Shown piece by piece: positions 1-9,382 of a stretch of DNA of 64,000 bases (position 1 is the first letter of the stretch; each line of letters starts with the position of its first letter). The translations under genes and the position numbers were made by a program. Below the pieces are notes generated by a model that worked only from the letters and a program-made list of their open reading frames with translations, was not told where the DNA came from and did no database searches. Source of the stretch: an uncultured Lachnospiraceae bacterium (GTDB taxonomy: Bacteria > Bacillota > Clostridia > Lachnospirales > Lachnospiraceae); assembly GCA_947593975.1 (NCBI GenBank), contig CANQDW010000002.1, positions 1 through 64,000 of the forward strand, in the 5' to 3' direction.

Positions 1-8
1 TTATAGTA

Positions 9-515
9 GTGCTTATATGGGCATCCATAAATGTAACGAACTGTTCCGACGGCGTGGACGGATTGTCGGGTACGCTTACGATAATAACGCTTATTACGAT
101 ATATGTTATCAACCGAGTGCTTGGCACGGGAGAAAAGACGTCATATATGATACTGATGTTTTCGGTATGCATATTGGGATATCTGTGGTACAATGCAACT
201 CCGAGCAAACTTCTTATGGGAGATGCGGGATCAAGGGCTATGGGATTGTTTATAGGAGTTATGATCCTGAAATCAAACAGCCCGTTATTGTATATCCCCG
301 CAGCCATTGTACTGATTCTGGACGGGGGACTTGGACTTATAAAAGTAGCCCTTCTCAGATTCTGTAAGATCCATATACTTAAAAATACAAGGACGCCTCT
401 TCATGATCATGTAAGAAAGGTTAAGGGGTGGTCGAATACGCAGACGGTATTCAGGTTTGCGATCATACAGATAATAGTATCGGTCGGTCTTGTGTATCTG
501 CTGCTTATGAAATAA
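9..515 (+). CDS. MraY-like phospho-N-acetylmuramoyl-pentapeptide transferase / glycosyltransferase 4 family, C-terminal part (5' end probably outside window)
   Basis: NCSDGVDGLSG, LLMGDAGSRAMG and RTPLHDHVRKVKGWS motifs match the MraY C-terminal half; ORF opens at window edge. Confidence 0.8.
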   Translation: MLIWASINVTNCSDGVDGLSGTLTIITLITIYVINRVLGTGEKTSYMILMFSVCILGYLWYNATPSKLLMGDAGSRAMGLFIGVMILKSNSPLLYIPAAIVLILDGGLGLIKVALLRFCKIHILKNTRTPLHDHVRKVKGWSNTQTVFRFAIIQIIVSVGLVYLLLMK

Positions 516-519
516 CAGG

Positions 520-1572
520 TTGGGCTGCGCGATGGATAAAAAAAAGAAACTTATATGGTGTTTAATATTTATAGCGCTCGCAGCGCTTACGGTATATGCG
601 GTAACTTCGCAGAGCGACAGCTTTTCGTTTTCGGGTTTTGTGTCGTATATACGCGGCGCAGATCCGTGGTGGATAGCCGCTGCTTTTGTATGCATGCTTA
701 CTTATATAACGCTTGAGGGACTTAGCATACGCTATATAACTGCATTTTTTGGATATAAGAAAAATGTAAAGAGGAGTTTTGTATATTCATCGGCAAATCT
801 TTATTTTTCCGCAATTACTCCGTCTGCTACAGGCGGACAGCCGGCTTCGGCATATCTGATGATAAAGGACGGAGTTCCGGCGCCTGTAACTGCTATGGCG
901 TTACTCATAAATATAACGATGTATACCATATCGATAATCGTTTTGTGCGCGGTATGCATCCTGATAAAACCGAGCGTATTTCTTGGATATAATAATCTGT
1001 CGAAGGTCCTTATAGCAGTAGGGCTTCTTATACAGAGCATATGCGTCGCCGTGTTTTTAATGCTCGTTTATATGGAGCAGGTGCTGTACAGGATCACCGA
1101 TGCCGCCCTGCGGTTCCTTAATAAGATTCATATTGTGAAAAATATCGAACAAAAACAGGATAAGCTTAAAAACCTTGCGCAGGAATATAAGATGTGCTGC
1201 CAGAGCGTTAAGGGACATGCAGATGTGGTCATAAAGGTATTTTTATTTAATATAGTCCAGAGATTTATCCAGGTATGCATAACATTGTGCGTATATATAG
1301 GCGTTGGCGGCAATATAGAAAACAGCGTTTCGGTCATAGTGACCCAGGCTCTTGTGCTTCTTGGTTCCAATGCGGTTCCGATACCGGGAGCGGTGGGAGT
1401 TGCGGATTATCTGTTTATAGACGGGTTTGCATCGCTTTATAACGGCGATATAATCAGCATAGAGCTTTTAAGCAGAGGAATATCTTTCTATTCATGCATG
1501 ATATTGTGCGGAGGAGTTGTTTTGATCAATTATCTTGCGGGAGTATTAAAAAAAAGACGGACAGAGGTGTAA
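520..1572 (+). CDS. YbhN/AglD-type flippase-like (lysylphosphatidylglycerol synthase TM domain) membrane protein
   Basis: Multi-TM protein with SATPSATGGQPASAYLM and NAVPIPGAVGVADYLF motifs typical of the family. Confidence 0.8.
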   Translation: MGCAMDKKKKLIWCLIFIALAALTVYAVTSQSDSFSFSGFVSYIRGADPWWIAAAFVCMLTYITLEGLSIRYITAFFGYKKNVKRSFVYSSANLYFSAITPSATGGQPASAYLMIKDGVPAPVTAMALLINITMYTISIIVLCAVCILIKPSVFLGYNNLSKVLIAVGLLIQSICVAVFLMLVYMEQVLYRITDAALRFLNKIHIVKNIEQKQDKLKNLAQEYKMCCQSVKGHADVVIKVFLFNIVQRFIQVCITLCVYIGVGGNIENSVSVIVTQALVLLGSNAVPIPGAVGVADYLFIDGFASLYNGDIISIELLSRGISFYSCMILCGGVVLINYLAGVLKKRRTEV

Positions 1573-1575
1573 TAC

Positions 1576-3015
1576 ATGGAAAATATCATTGAATTAAAAG
1601 GCATAGGGAAAAGCTACAACTCGAAGGATTACGTTGTGCGTGATATTGACCTTACGGTAAAAAAAGGGGAATTCGTAACCATTCTCGGACCTTCGGGATG
1701 CGGAAAGACTACCACGCTCAGGATGATAGCCGGCTTTGAGACTCCTACGGAAGGAAGCATACTTTTTAAAGGGAAAGATATAAGCAAGGTCCCTCCGTAT
1801 CTGCGTCCTGTGAATACGGTATTCCAGAGATATGCGCTTTTTCCGCATCTGAATGTATATAACAATATTGCTTTTGGGCTTAACCTTAAGAAACTTCCCA
1901 AACATGAAATTGAAGAAAAAGTAAGCCGTGTGCTTAATATTGTTGACATGGAAGGCTTTGAAAAAAGAAAGATAAATACTTTGTCGGGAGGGCAGCAGCA
2001 GAGGATCGCGGTTGCAAGGGCAATCGTAAATGAACCAGAGATACTGCTGCTTGACGAGCCGTTAGGCGCGCTTGATCTGAAGATGAGAAAGGAAATGCAG
2101 CTTGAACTTAAGCAGATGCATGAAAATATAGGGATTACATTTATATATGTTACGCATGACCAGGAAGAGGCGCTTACGATGTCCGATAAGATAGTAGTCA
2201 TGGCGGACGGGGCTATCCAGCAGACAGGTACGCCTGAAGAGATATATAATGAGCCGAATAACGCGTTTGTTGCGGACTTTATAGGAGAAAGCAATATATT
2301 TAACGGTGTGATGACCGGAGATAAGAGGGTAGGATTCCTTGGCGCGGAATTCGAGTGCCTTGATGATATTGAGAAAGGAACTAAAGTTGACGTAGTAGTA
2401 AGGCCTGAAGATATTGTAATGGTCCCGTATGATGAAGGCGCGGTAAAGGGCGAGGTAATATCCGTCATATTTAAAGGGATACATTATGAGATCACGATAC
2501 AGTCAGGAAAGAATGAGATCATAGCGCAGCGTACAAAAGCAGCTAAAGTCGGGGATAAGGCAGGGATCGTTCTTGACCCTGATTCGATACACTGCATGAA
2601 GCGTGAGAAGAATATCAACCGGTTTGAGGGAGTGCTTACCAAAAAGGGTACTGTATTGTTTGCCGACGGTGAATTTGAATGTAATGTCAGTATGCTGTAT
2701 CCCGACTCTGATGTTGATGCTGAAGGGAACCTTACAGACTCTGAGGGCAACAGCATAGAATATGCGGGAACCAAAGTGATCGCGGAGATCTCGTTTGACG
2801 ATATGAGGATGAGCGACGACGCCGGAGAAGGCGGCGTATGCGGAAATATCTTCTCGCTTATATATAAAGGAGACCATTACAATTATATAGTTAAGACTGA
2901 AAACGGATACGAATATATACTTAATGACGAATATCTGTGGAATGAAAACGACTATGTAAGCATAGTGATCCCTAAGGATTCGATCAAACTTACGCATATG
3001 GATTCGGAGGTGTGA
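1576..3015 (+). CDS. potA: Spermidine/putrescine ABC transporter ATP-binding protein with extended (duplicated TOBE-like) C-terminus
   Basis: Walker [18 protein letters not shown] signature, Walker [14 protein letters not shown]; followed by two permeases and a binding protein. Confidence 0.92.
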   Translation: MENIIELKGIGKSYNSKDYVVRDIDLTVKKGEFVTILGPSGCGKTTTLRMIAGFETPTEGSILFKGKDISKVPPYLRPVNTVFQRYALFPHLNVYNNIAFGLNLKKLPKHEIEEKVSRVLNIVDMEGFEKRKINTLSGGQQQRIAVARAIVNEPEILLLDEPLGALDLKMRKEMQLELKQMHENIGITFIYVTHDQEEALTMSDKIVVMADGAIQQTGTPEEIYNEPNNAFVADFIGESNIFNGVMTGDKRVGFLGAEFECLDDIEKGTKVDVVVRPEDIVMVPYDEGAVKGEVISVIFKGIHYEITIQSGKNEIIAQRTKAAKVGDKAGIVLDPDSIHCMKREKNINRFEGVLTKKGTVLFADGEFECNVSMLYPDSDVDAEGNLTDSEGNSIEYAGTKVIAEISFDDMRMSDDAGEGGVCGNIFSLIYKGDHYNYIVKTENGYEYILNDEYLWNENDYVSIVIPKDSIKLTHMDSEV

Positions 3016-3018
3016 TGA

Positions 3019-3813
3019 TTGAAAAAACATTTTTCAAGAAGATATCTCGGGATTCCGTATATGATATTTCTCATATTTTTTGTTATCGCGCCTGTTCTTG
3101 TTATACTTTATTATGCGCTGACCAATGGAAAAGGGCAGTTTACATTAAGCAACCTGTTCGGCTTCTTTTCGTCGGGCTATGCGATAGGAACGCTTGTATA
3201 CAGTATTTTTATAGCGTTTATTGTCACGCTTGTCTGCCTAATTCTGGCATATCCGGCAGCTTATATACTTGCAAAGGAAAAAGTAAGAAAGAGCAGTGTG
3301 CTTATTATTTTGTTTATTACGCCTATGTGGATCAACTTCACGCTCAGGATCACGGCGCTTAAAGAAGTGCTTACCGCGCTGGAAGGCAATATCTCGTATT
3401 ATCCGTTCCTTAATACGGTAATAGGAATGACGTATGATTTTCTTCCGTTTATGATACTTCCGCTATATACTACGATAAGCAAACTTGACGATACGCTTTC
3501 CGAGGCCGCCGAAGATCTTGGGGCGGGTTCGGCAAAGGTATTCCTTAAAGTAACGCTTCCGCTGTCCGTTCCGGGCATCATAAGCGGTATAATGATGGTA
3601 TTTCTGCCGGCGATGACTAACTATGTCATACTTGATATGCTTTATAACAGCACATTTATCATGGGAAGCCTTATAGGAAGTTACTTTGCCGCATACGACT
3701 GGCATAGCGGCTCTATGATCTCAATAATATTGCTGGTTATCATATTTGCGGTAAATATCATTACGGACAGGTTTGCGGATGATGATGCGAAAGGGAGGAG
3801 AGCGGTATTATGA
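3019..3813 (+). CDS. potB: Spermidine/putrescine ABC transporter permease
   Basis: EAAEDLGAGSAKVFLKVTLPLSVPGI EAA-loop motif; position in pot operon. Confidence 0.9.
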   Translation: MKKHFSRRYLGIPYMIFLIFFVIAPVLVILYYALTNGKGQFTLSNLFGFFSSGYAIGTLVYSIFIAFIVTLVCLILAYPAAYILAKEKVRKSSVLIILFITPMWINFTLRITALKEVLTALEGNISYYPFLNTVIGMTYDFLPFMILPLYTTISKLDDTLSEAAEDLGAGSAKVFLKVTLPLSVPGIISGIMMVFLPAMTNYVILDMLYNSTFIMGSLIGSYFAAYDWHSGSMISIILLVIIFAVNIITDRFADDDAKGRRAVL

Positions 3814-4601
3814 AACGTATGGGTTATGTATTATGGCTGCTTATAGTGCTGCTGTTTCTGTATATGCCGATACTTATGCTTTCTGTGTACAGTTTTACGG
3901 ATTCTGAAAGCATGGGGATAATAAGCGGGTTTTCTCTTGATAATTACAGGACTTTGTTTACCTCTCCGGAACTTAGGGACATGATAATCGGGACGTTTGC
4001 ATTAGCCATAGTATCCGCCGTGATATCCGTTATTCTGGGAACAAGCGGTGCGATAGGGGCGTTTTATTCAAAATCCGGCACAAAAATGTTCGCGGATTCA
4101 GCCAATCAGATTCCGGTTGTAAATGCCGATGTAGTTACCGGATTTTCAATATGCATATTTCTTATCGTAGTCCTTAACATGAAAAAAGAGACGTTCATTC
4201 CTCTTATAATAGGGCATACGGTGCTTTCTGTGCCGTTTGTTTATCTGTCGGTCATGCCAAAGCTTAAACAGATGGATGAGTCGCTGTATGAAGCGGCGCT
4301 CGATATGGGCGCAAAACCGCATGCCGCGCTTATGAAGGTTATAATCCCGCAGATAGCGCCGGGCATACTTTCAGGATTTGTAATGGCGATAACGCTGTCG
4401 CTTGACGATTATTTCATAACTACTTATACCAAACCGGCTACGTTTGATACGATAAGCACTTATGTCGTCAACGCCACAAAAGGGGCGCAGACAGAGATAA
4501 AAACTGCGTTATGGGCGCTGTCAACAGTGATATTTGTTATAATCACCATTGCCGTATTTTTTATGAATGTCGGAGCGGGAAAGGAGAAAAAGAATGTATA
4601 G
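3810..4601 (+). CDS. potC: Spermidine/putrescine ABC transporter permease
   Basis: EAALDMGAKPHAALMKVIIPQIAPGI EAA-loop; overlaps potB by ATGA. Confidence 0.9.
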   Translation: MKRMGYVLWLLIVLLFLYMPILMLSVYSFTDSESMGIISGFSLDNYRTLFTSPELRDMIIGTFALAIVSAVISVILGTSGAIGAFYSKSGTKMFADSANQIPVVNADVVTGFSICIFLIVVLNMKKETFIPLIIGHTVLSVPFVYLSVMPKLKQMDESLYEAALDMGAKPHAALMKVIIPQIAPGILSGFVMAITLSLDDYFITTYTKPATFDTISTYVVNATKGAQTEIKTALWALSTVIFVIITIAVFFMNVGAGKEKKNV

Positions 4602-5991
4602 ATTTATTACGTTTTTAAAGATATTTCCCGTGGCGGCGCTAGCGTGCATATTTGCAGGATGCGCGGGCTTTACCGATGATACGGTCGTGCTCCGTGTGTG
4701 CAACTGGGAGGAATATATAGATGAAGGCGGCTGGGATGACGACGAAGCGATAGAACTTAGCGACGGCAGGGTTATAAAAGGCGAAGACGCCATGTACAGG
4801 GAATTTGAACAGTGGTACTACGACACTTACAATGTTAAGGTAAAGGTGCAGTATTCATGTTTCGGAACCAATGAAGATATATATAACCAGCTTAACATAG
4901 GAGATACTTTTGACCTTATATGCCCTTCTGATTATCTCATAATGAAGCTTATGCATGAAAAAAGGCTTGAACCGTATTCGGACGATTTCTTTGATGAGAG
5001 GGATGAGAATAATTATTACATTAAAGGGGTATCTCCGTATATAAAGAATGTCTTTGAAAAAAATGAAACGGACGGCGAACCGTGGAGCAGATATGCCGCA
5101 GGCTATATGTGGGGAACATCGGGTATTGTGTTTAATACCGATAACGTTAAAACGGAAGATGCAAGGCATTGGGATATTCTTAATGACAGGGACTATTACA
5201 GGCGGGTTACGATTAAAGACAATGTAAGGGATTCGTATTTTGCGGGGCTTGCAATGGATAAATCAAAACTGCTTTTATCTGATGATTTTAGGAATGCCGA
5301 TAATTACGGGGAAAGGCTTGCGAAAGAGATGAATGATACCGGCGCGCAGGTTGTTGATGATGTGTGCGGTATCCTTAAGGATATTAAAGATAATGCCTAT
5401 TCTTTTGAGACTGACAGCGCGAAAGCCGATATGGCGGCAGGGAAAGTCGATATAAGTTATCAGTGGTCAGGCGACGCGGTATATACAATGGAAGTTGCAG
5501 CCGAGAATGATGTGGAACTTAACTATATAGTGCCGGACGAGTGCGGTAATCTGTGGTTTGACGGCTGGGTAATGTTAAAAGACGGTATAGCGGACGATAC
5601 GGCAAAAAAACATGCGGCGCAGGCGTTTGTAAATTACCTTTCGAGACCGGATAATGCGATAAGGAATATGTATTATATAGGATATACGTCGGCTATTGCG
5701 GGAGGAAACGATAACGCGGTATTTGATTATGCGAAGCAGTGCTATGAAGAAGAAGGAGACGATACTATAGATTACGATATATCGTACTTTTTTGCGGACG
5801 GGGATACAGACGCAAAATATGTGATATGCGCGGATCCGAAAAGCAGGTACGGCGAGCTTGGCGCAAGATATCCCGACCTTGATACGATAAGCCGGTGCGC
5901 GGTTATGGAGAATTTTGACGACGAGGCGTATGAGCGCATCAATCAAATGTGGATAGATGTAAGATGCTTTAATATAAAAGATATTTTTTGA
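4594..5991 (+). CDS. potD: Spermidine/putrescine ABC transporter substrate-binding lipoprotein
   Basis: Lipobox-like ALACIFAGC, VLRVCNWEEYI, GTNEDIYNQL; start set to ATG 4594 preceded by AAGGAG and overlapping the potC stop. Confidence 0.88.
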   Translation: MYRFITFLKIFPVAALACIFAGCAGFTDDTVVLRVCNWEEYIDEGGWDDDEAIELSDGRVIKGEDAMYREFEQWYYDTYNVKVKVQYSCFGTNEDIYNQLNIGDTFDLICPSDYLIMKLMHEKRLEPYSDDFFDERDENNYYIKGVSPYIKNVFEKNETDGEPWSRYAAGYMWGTSGIVFNTDNVKTEDARHWDILNDRDYYRRVTIKDNVRDSYFAGLAMDKSKLLLSDDFRNADNYGERLAKEMNDTGAQVVDDVCGILKDIKDNAYSFETDSAKADMAAGKVDISYQWSGDAVYTMEVAAENDVELNYIVPDECGNLWFDGWVMLKDGIADDTAKKHAAQAFVNYLSRPDNAIRNMYYIGYTSAIAGGNDNAVFDYAKQCYEEEGDDTIDYDISYFFADGDTDAKYVICADPKSRYGELGARYPDLDTISRCAVMENFDDEAYERINQMWIDVRCFNIKDIF

Positions 5992-6019
5992 GAAGGTTAA
6001 TCTCAAAGGCGGCTGCATA

Positions 6020-6048
6020 TTGACAAATTATAGCGTTCATACTATACT
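6020..6048 (+). promoter_or_regulatory. Sigma70-type promoter for aspS
   Basis: TTGACA (6020-6025), 17-nt spacer, TATACT (6043-6048). Confidence 0.7.
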
Positions 6049-6089
6049 TATTACAATTGTCTGTTTTTATATCAGGAGGGATAAAAGTA

Positions 6090-7841
6090 ATGGAAACAGG
6101 AAGTATATACAGGACCAGAACGCTTGATAATATAAGCGAAAGCGACATAGGGGCCGAGCTTAAGATAGCGGGCTGGGTTGAAAATATAAGAGACCACGGC
6201 GGGGTATCCTTTATTGATCTGAGGGATATGTATGGAGTTATGCAGGTAGTTATGAGGGATACGTCTCTTCTTTCAGGCATAAACAAAGAGGATTGTGTAT
6301 CTATTGAGGGACTTATATGCGAAAGGGACGAGGAGACATATAACCCTAAGATACCTACCGGAACTATTGAACTTGAAGCTCATAAGGTAGATATTCTCGG
6401 AAAGGTATATACTCAGCTTCCGTTTGAGATTGCTACGTCAAAAGAGATAAGGGAAGATCTGAGGCTTAAGTACCGTTTCTTAGACCTTAGGAACAGAAAA
6501 GTTAAGGATAATATGATATTCCGTTCGAAGGTTATAAGTTTCCTTAGGGAGAAGATGACCGAACTGGGATTTTTGGAGATACAGACGCCGATACTGTGCG
6601 CGTCGTCGCCTGAAGGGGCAAGGGATTATATCGTGCCTTCAAGGAAGTATAAAGGTAAATTTTACGCCCTTCCGCAGGCGCCGCAGCAGTACAAGCAGCT
6701 TCTTATGGTATCGGGCTTTGATAAATATTTCCAGATCGCTCCGTGTTTCAGGGATGAAGACGCAAGGGCGGACAGGTCCCCGGGAGAGTTTTACCAGCTT
6801 GATTTTGAGATGAGTTTCGCAACCGAAGAGGATGTATTTAAGGTTGGGGAACAGGTACTTACCGATACATTTAAGAAATTTGCGCCGGAAGGCTATGAGG
6901 TTACGGAGGCTCCGTATCCGGTAATAAGTTATAAACAGGCGATGCTTGAATATGGTACAGACAAGCCCGATCTCAGAAATCCGCTTAAGATAATAGATGT
7001 ATCGGAATTTTTCGAAAGATGTACGTTTAAACCGTTCCAAAACAAAACCGTAAGGGCGATTAACGTACATGCAAAACTTTCAAAAGGGCAGCATGAAAAG
7101 ATGCTCAAGTTTGCGCAGTCCATCGGCATGGGAGGACTGGGATACCTTGAAGTGCTTGAGGATATGAGCTATAAAGGACCTATTGATAAGTTTATCCCTG
7201 ATGATATGAAGGGCGAGCTTGCAGAACTTGCAGGACTTGCAGCCGGAGATACGATATTCTTTATAGCTGACAGGGAGAAGCTTGCCAGCCTGTATGCCGG
7301 ACAGATAAGGACAGAACTTGGCGAACGCCTTTCGCTTATAGAGAAAAATGCGTACAGGTTCTGCTATATAAATGATTTTCCTATGTATGAGTATAACGAG
7401 GAAGAAAAGAAGATAGGCTTTACGCATAATCCGTTTTCAATGCCTCAGGGCGGACTTAAGGCGCTTAATGAAATGGATCCGCTTGACATAAAGGCGTATC
7501 AGTATGATATCGTATGCAACGGAACAGAGCTGTCTTCGGGCGCGGTACGAAACCATGATATGAATATTATGGTTAAGGCGTTTGAGATAGCAGGTTATGA
7601 TGAAGAGGTCTTAAAACAAAAATTCGGAGCTCTTTATAATGCGTTTCAGTACGGAGCGCCGCCTCATGCGGGAATGGCTCCGGGAATCGACCGTATGATA
7701 ATGCTTCTGCGCAATGAGGAGAATATACGCGAGGTTATACCGTTCCCGATGAACGCAAACGCGCAGGATCTTATGTGCGGGGCGCCGAATGAAGTTACCG
7801 AACAGCAGCTCAGGGAAGTTCATATTAAAGTAAGACAGTGA
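6090..7841 (+). CDS. aspS: Aspartyl-tRNA synthetase
   Basis: FLEIQTPIL, FYALPQAPQQYKQLLM, FRDEDARADRSPGEFYQLDFEMSF, GMAPGIDRM class II aaRS motifs; RBS AGGAGGG upstream of ATG 6090. Confidence 0.95.
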   Translation: METGSIYRTRTLDNISESDIGAELKIAGWVENIRDHGGVSFIDLRDMYGVMQVVMRDTSLLSGINKEDCVSIEGLICERDEETYNPKIPTGTIELEAHKVDILGKVYTQLPFEIATSKEIREDLRLKYRFLDLRNRKVKDNMIFRSKVISFLREKMTELGFLEIQTPILCASSPEGARDYIVPSRKYKGKFYALPQAPQQYKQLLMVSGFDKYFQIAPCFRDEDARADRSPGEFYQLDFEMSFATEEDVFKVGEQVLTDTFKKFAPEGYEVTEAPYPVISYKQAMLEYGTDKPDLRNPLKIIDVSEFFERCTFKPFQNKTVRAINVHAKLSKGQHEKMLKFAQSIGMGGLGYLEVLEDMSYKGPIDKFIPDDMKGELAELAGLAAGDTIFFIADREKLASLYAGQIRTELGERLSLIEKNAYRFCYINDFPMYEYNEEEKKIGFTHNPFSMPQGGLKALNEMDPLDIKAYQYDIVCNGTELSSGAVRNHDMNIMVKAFEIAGYDEEVLKQKFGALYNAFQYGAPPHAGMAPGIDRMIMLLRNEENIREVIPFPMNANAQDLMCGAPNEVTEQQLREVHIKVRQ

Positions 7842-7873
7842 TCGGATGCATTTATTATGGAAGGAGACTCGTT

Positions 7874-8185
7874 ATGGGAATAGTTGAGATAACCGAGGAA
7901 AACTTTGATGAGGTAGTCGTATGTTCTGATAAGAAGGTACTGGTAGATTTTTGGGCTTCCTGGTGCGGTCCGTGCAAAATGCTTGCGCCCGTGATCGATG
8001 AGATCGCAGCTGAACGCGACGACATTGTTGTTGGCAAGATAGACGTGGACGAACAGATGAAGCTTGCAATACAATACGGGGTATCCGGTGTGCCGACAAT
8101 AGCTCTGTTTGAAAACGGAGATATAATAGAGCGCAGCGTAGGTTACCAGTCAAAGGAAGAGCTTCTTTCGGAGCTTGGCTTATAA
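7874..8185 (+). CDS. trxA: Thioredoxin
   Basis: VDFWASWCGPCKMLAPVIDEIA and GVSGVPTIALF; RBS AAGGAG before ATG 7874. Confidence 0.95.
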   Translation: MGIVEITEENFDEVVVCSDKKVLVDFWASWCGPCKMLAPVIDEIAAERDDIVVGKIDVDEQMKLAIQYGVSGVPTIALFENGDIIERSVGYQSKEELLSELGL

Positions 8186-8196
8186 TTAAAAAACGC

Positions 8197-8235
8197 AAAG
8201 ACTGCATGGTATATTTTTGCTATGCAGTCTTTTTG
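8197..8235 (+). terminator. Rho-independent terminator downstream of trxA
   Basis: AAAGACTGCAT ... ATGCAGTCTTT stem followed by T tract. Confidence 0.8.
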
Positions 8236-8238
8236 AGA

Positions 8239-8796
8239 ATGGAGTACGCATATATGAAGCTTGAAGACATACGTGAAAATATTGATAAGATTGATGATGA
8301 CATGAAAGAACTCTTTAAAAAGAGGATGAGTTATTCGGAAAATGTTGTAAATATCAAAGCCAAAAGCGGCGATGTGATATATAAGCCCGAGCGTGAAAAA
8401 GATATGATAGACAGGCAGCTTTCCGGAATAGATGGAAGTATCCTTGCGGAATATACCTCATTTTTAAAGGCTGTGGTCAGGATAAGCAGGCAGTATCAGT
8501 ATAAAAGGCTTGCCGAGTTAGGCAAGGTATCTGCCGGTACGGATACCTATAAGGCGGATAACGGCATTATACATCTTATGCTGCAGACAAAAGATATAGC
8601 AGGGATTTTATCCATTATATCCGATTACGGAGTTAAGGTTCTGAAAATTAATTCTTCCGGTGAGAATGAAGAAGATGATATTTTTTACATAGACATTGCC
8701 GCAGACGGCTGTGAAAAAGACGTACAGGCGCTTATCTGCCAGCTTAGCTGTGAAACAGATAAATGTGTCGTTATGCAGAATTTTGGAGGTATATAA
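8239..8796 (+). CDS. Chorismate mutase domain with C-terminal ACT-like domain
   Basis: [39 protein letters not shown] (CM type II helix 1) and [28 protein letters not shown] (ACT-like); start 8239 or 8254, since the 8206 start lies in the terminator. Confidence 0.75.
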   Translation: MEYAYMKLEDIRENIDKIDDDMKELFKKRMSYSENVVNIKAKSGDVIYKPEREKDMIDRQLSGIDGSILAEYTSFLKAVVRISRQYQYKRLAELGKVSAGTDTYKADNGIIHLMLQTKDIAGILSIISDYGVKVLKINSSGENEEDDIFYIDIAADGCEKDVQALICQLSCETDKCVVMQNFGGI

Positions 8797-9353
8797 TGAG
8801 GATAGGTACCGGATATGATGTGCACAGGCTTACAGATAACCGCAGGCTTATAATAGGCGGCGTGGATATATCTTATGAAAAGGGGCTGTTGGGTCATTCG
8901 GATGCGGATGTACTGATACACGCAGTTATGGATGCGCTTTTAGGGGCGGCAGGACTTCCGGACATAGGCGCATGTTTTCCTGATACGGATGATGCGTATA
9001 AGGATGCTTCAAGCGTTATGCTTCTTACCAGGGTTGCAAAGATGCTTGAGGACAAATTATATATGGTTGGCAATATTGATGCGGTTATAATAGCGCAGAG
9101 GCCTAAAATGAAGCCGTATATTGAAGAAATGAGGAAAAATATCGCGGATGCCCTTGGGATCGATCATGAGCGGGTAAATGTCAAAGCTACTACCGAAGAA
9201 GGGCTTGGGTTTACCGGAGCGGAAGAAGGGATATCGGCGCATGCGGTATGTATACTTGAGGATATGATGGATAATTATCGCGCGTTCACAGATCGGGATA
9301 TATCCGATAAGTGCAGAGGATGCGCAGGATGCGGTATGAAAAATGAAAAATAA
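8796..9353 (+). CDS. ispF: 2-C-methyl-D-erythritol 2,4-cyclodiphosphate synthase
   Basis: [52 protein letters not shown]; has a short Cys-rich tail (KCRGCAGCG). Confidence 0.95.
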   Translation: MRIGTGYDVHRLTDNRRLIIGGVDISYEKGLLGHSDADVLIHAVMDALLGAAGLPDIGACFPDTDDAYKDASSVMLLTRVAKMLEDKLYMVGNIDAVIIAQRPKMKPYIEEMRKNIADALGIDHERVNVKATTEEGLGFTGAEEGISAHAVCILEDMMDNYRAFTDRDISDKCRGCAGCGMKNEK

Positions 9354-9382
9354 AAAATTTAAAATATGGAGGGAAAGATATA

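Noticed and set aside
1629-2468. 279-aa minus-strand ORF opposite potA
   Set aside because: Shadow ORF opposite a clearly coding frame; low-complexity Ser/Pro/Thr composition typical of antisense translation.
4594-5991. potD insertion DEGGWDDDEAIELSDGRVIKGEDAMYREFEQW as a novel domain
   Set aside because: Too short to call a domain; within normal variation for substrate-binding proteins without an alignment to test it.
8206-8238. Upstream start of the chorismate mutase ORF in the track
   Set aside because: It falls inside the trxA terminator hairpin; starts at 8239 or 8254 are more plausible.
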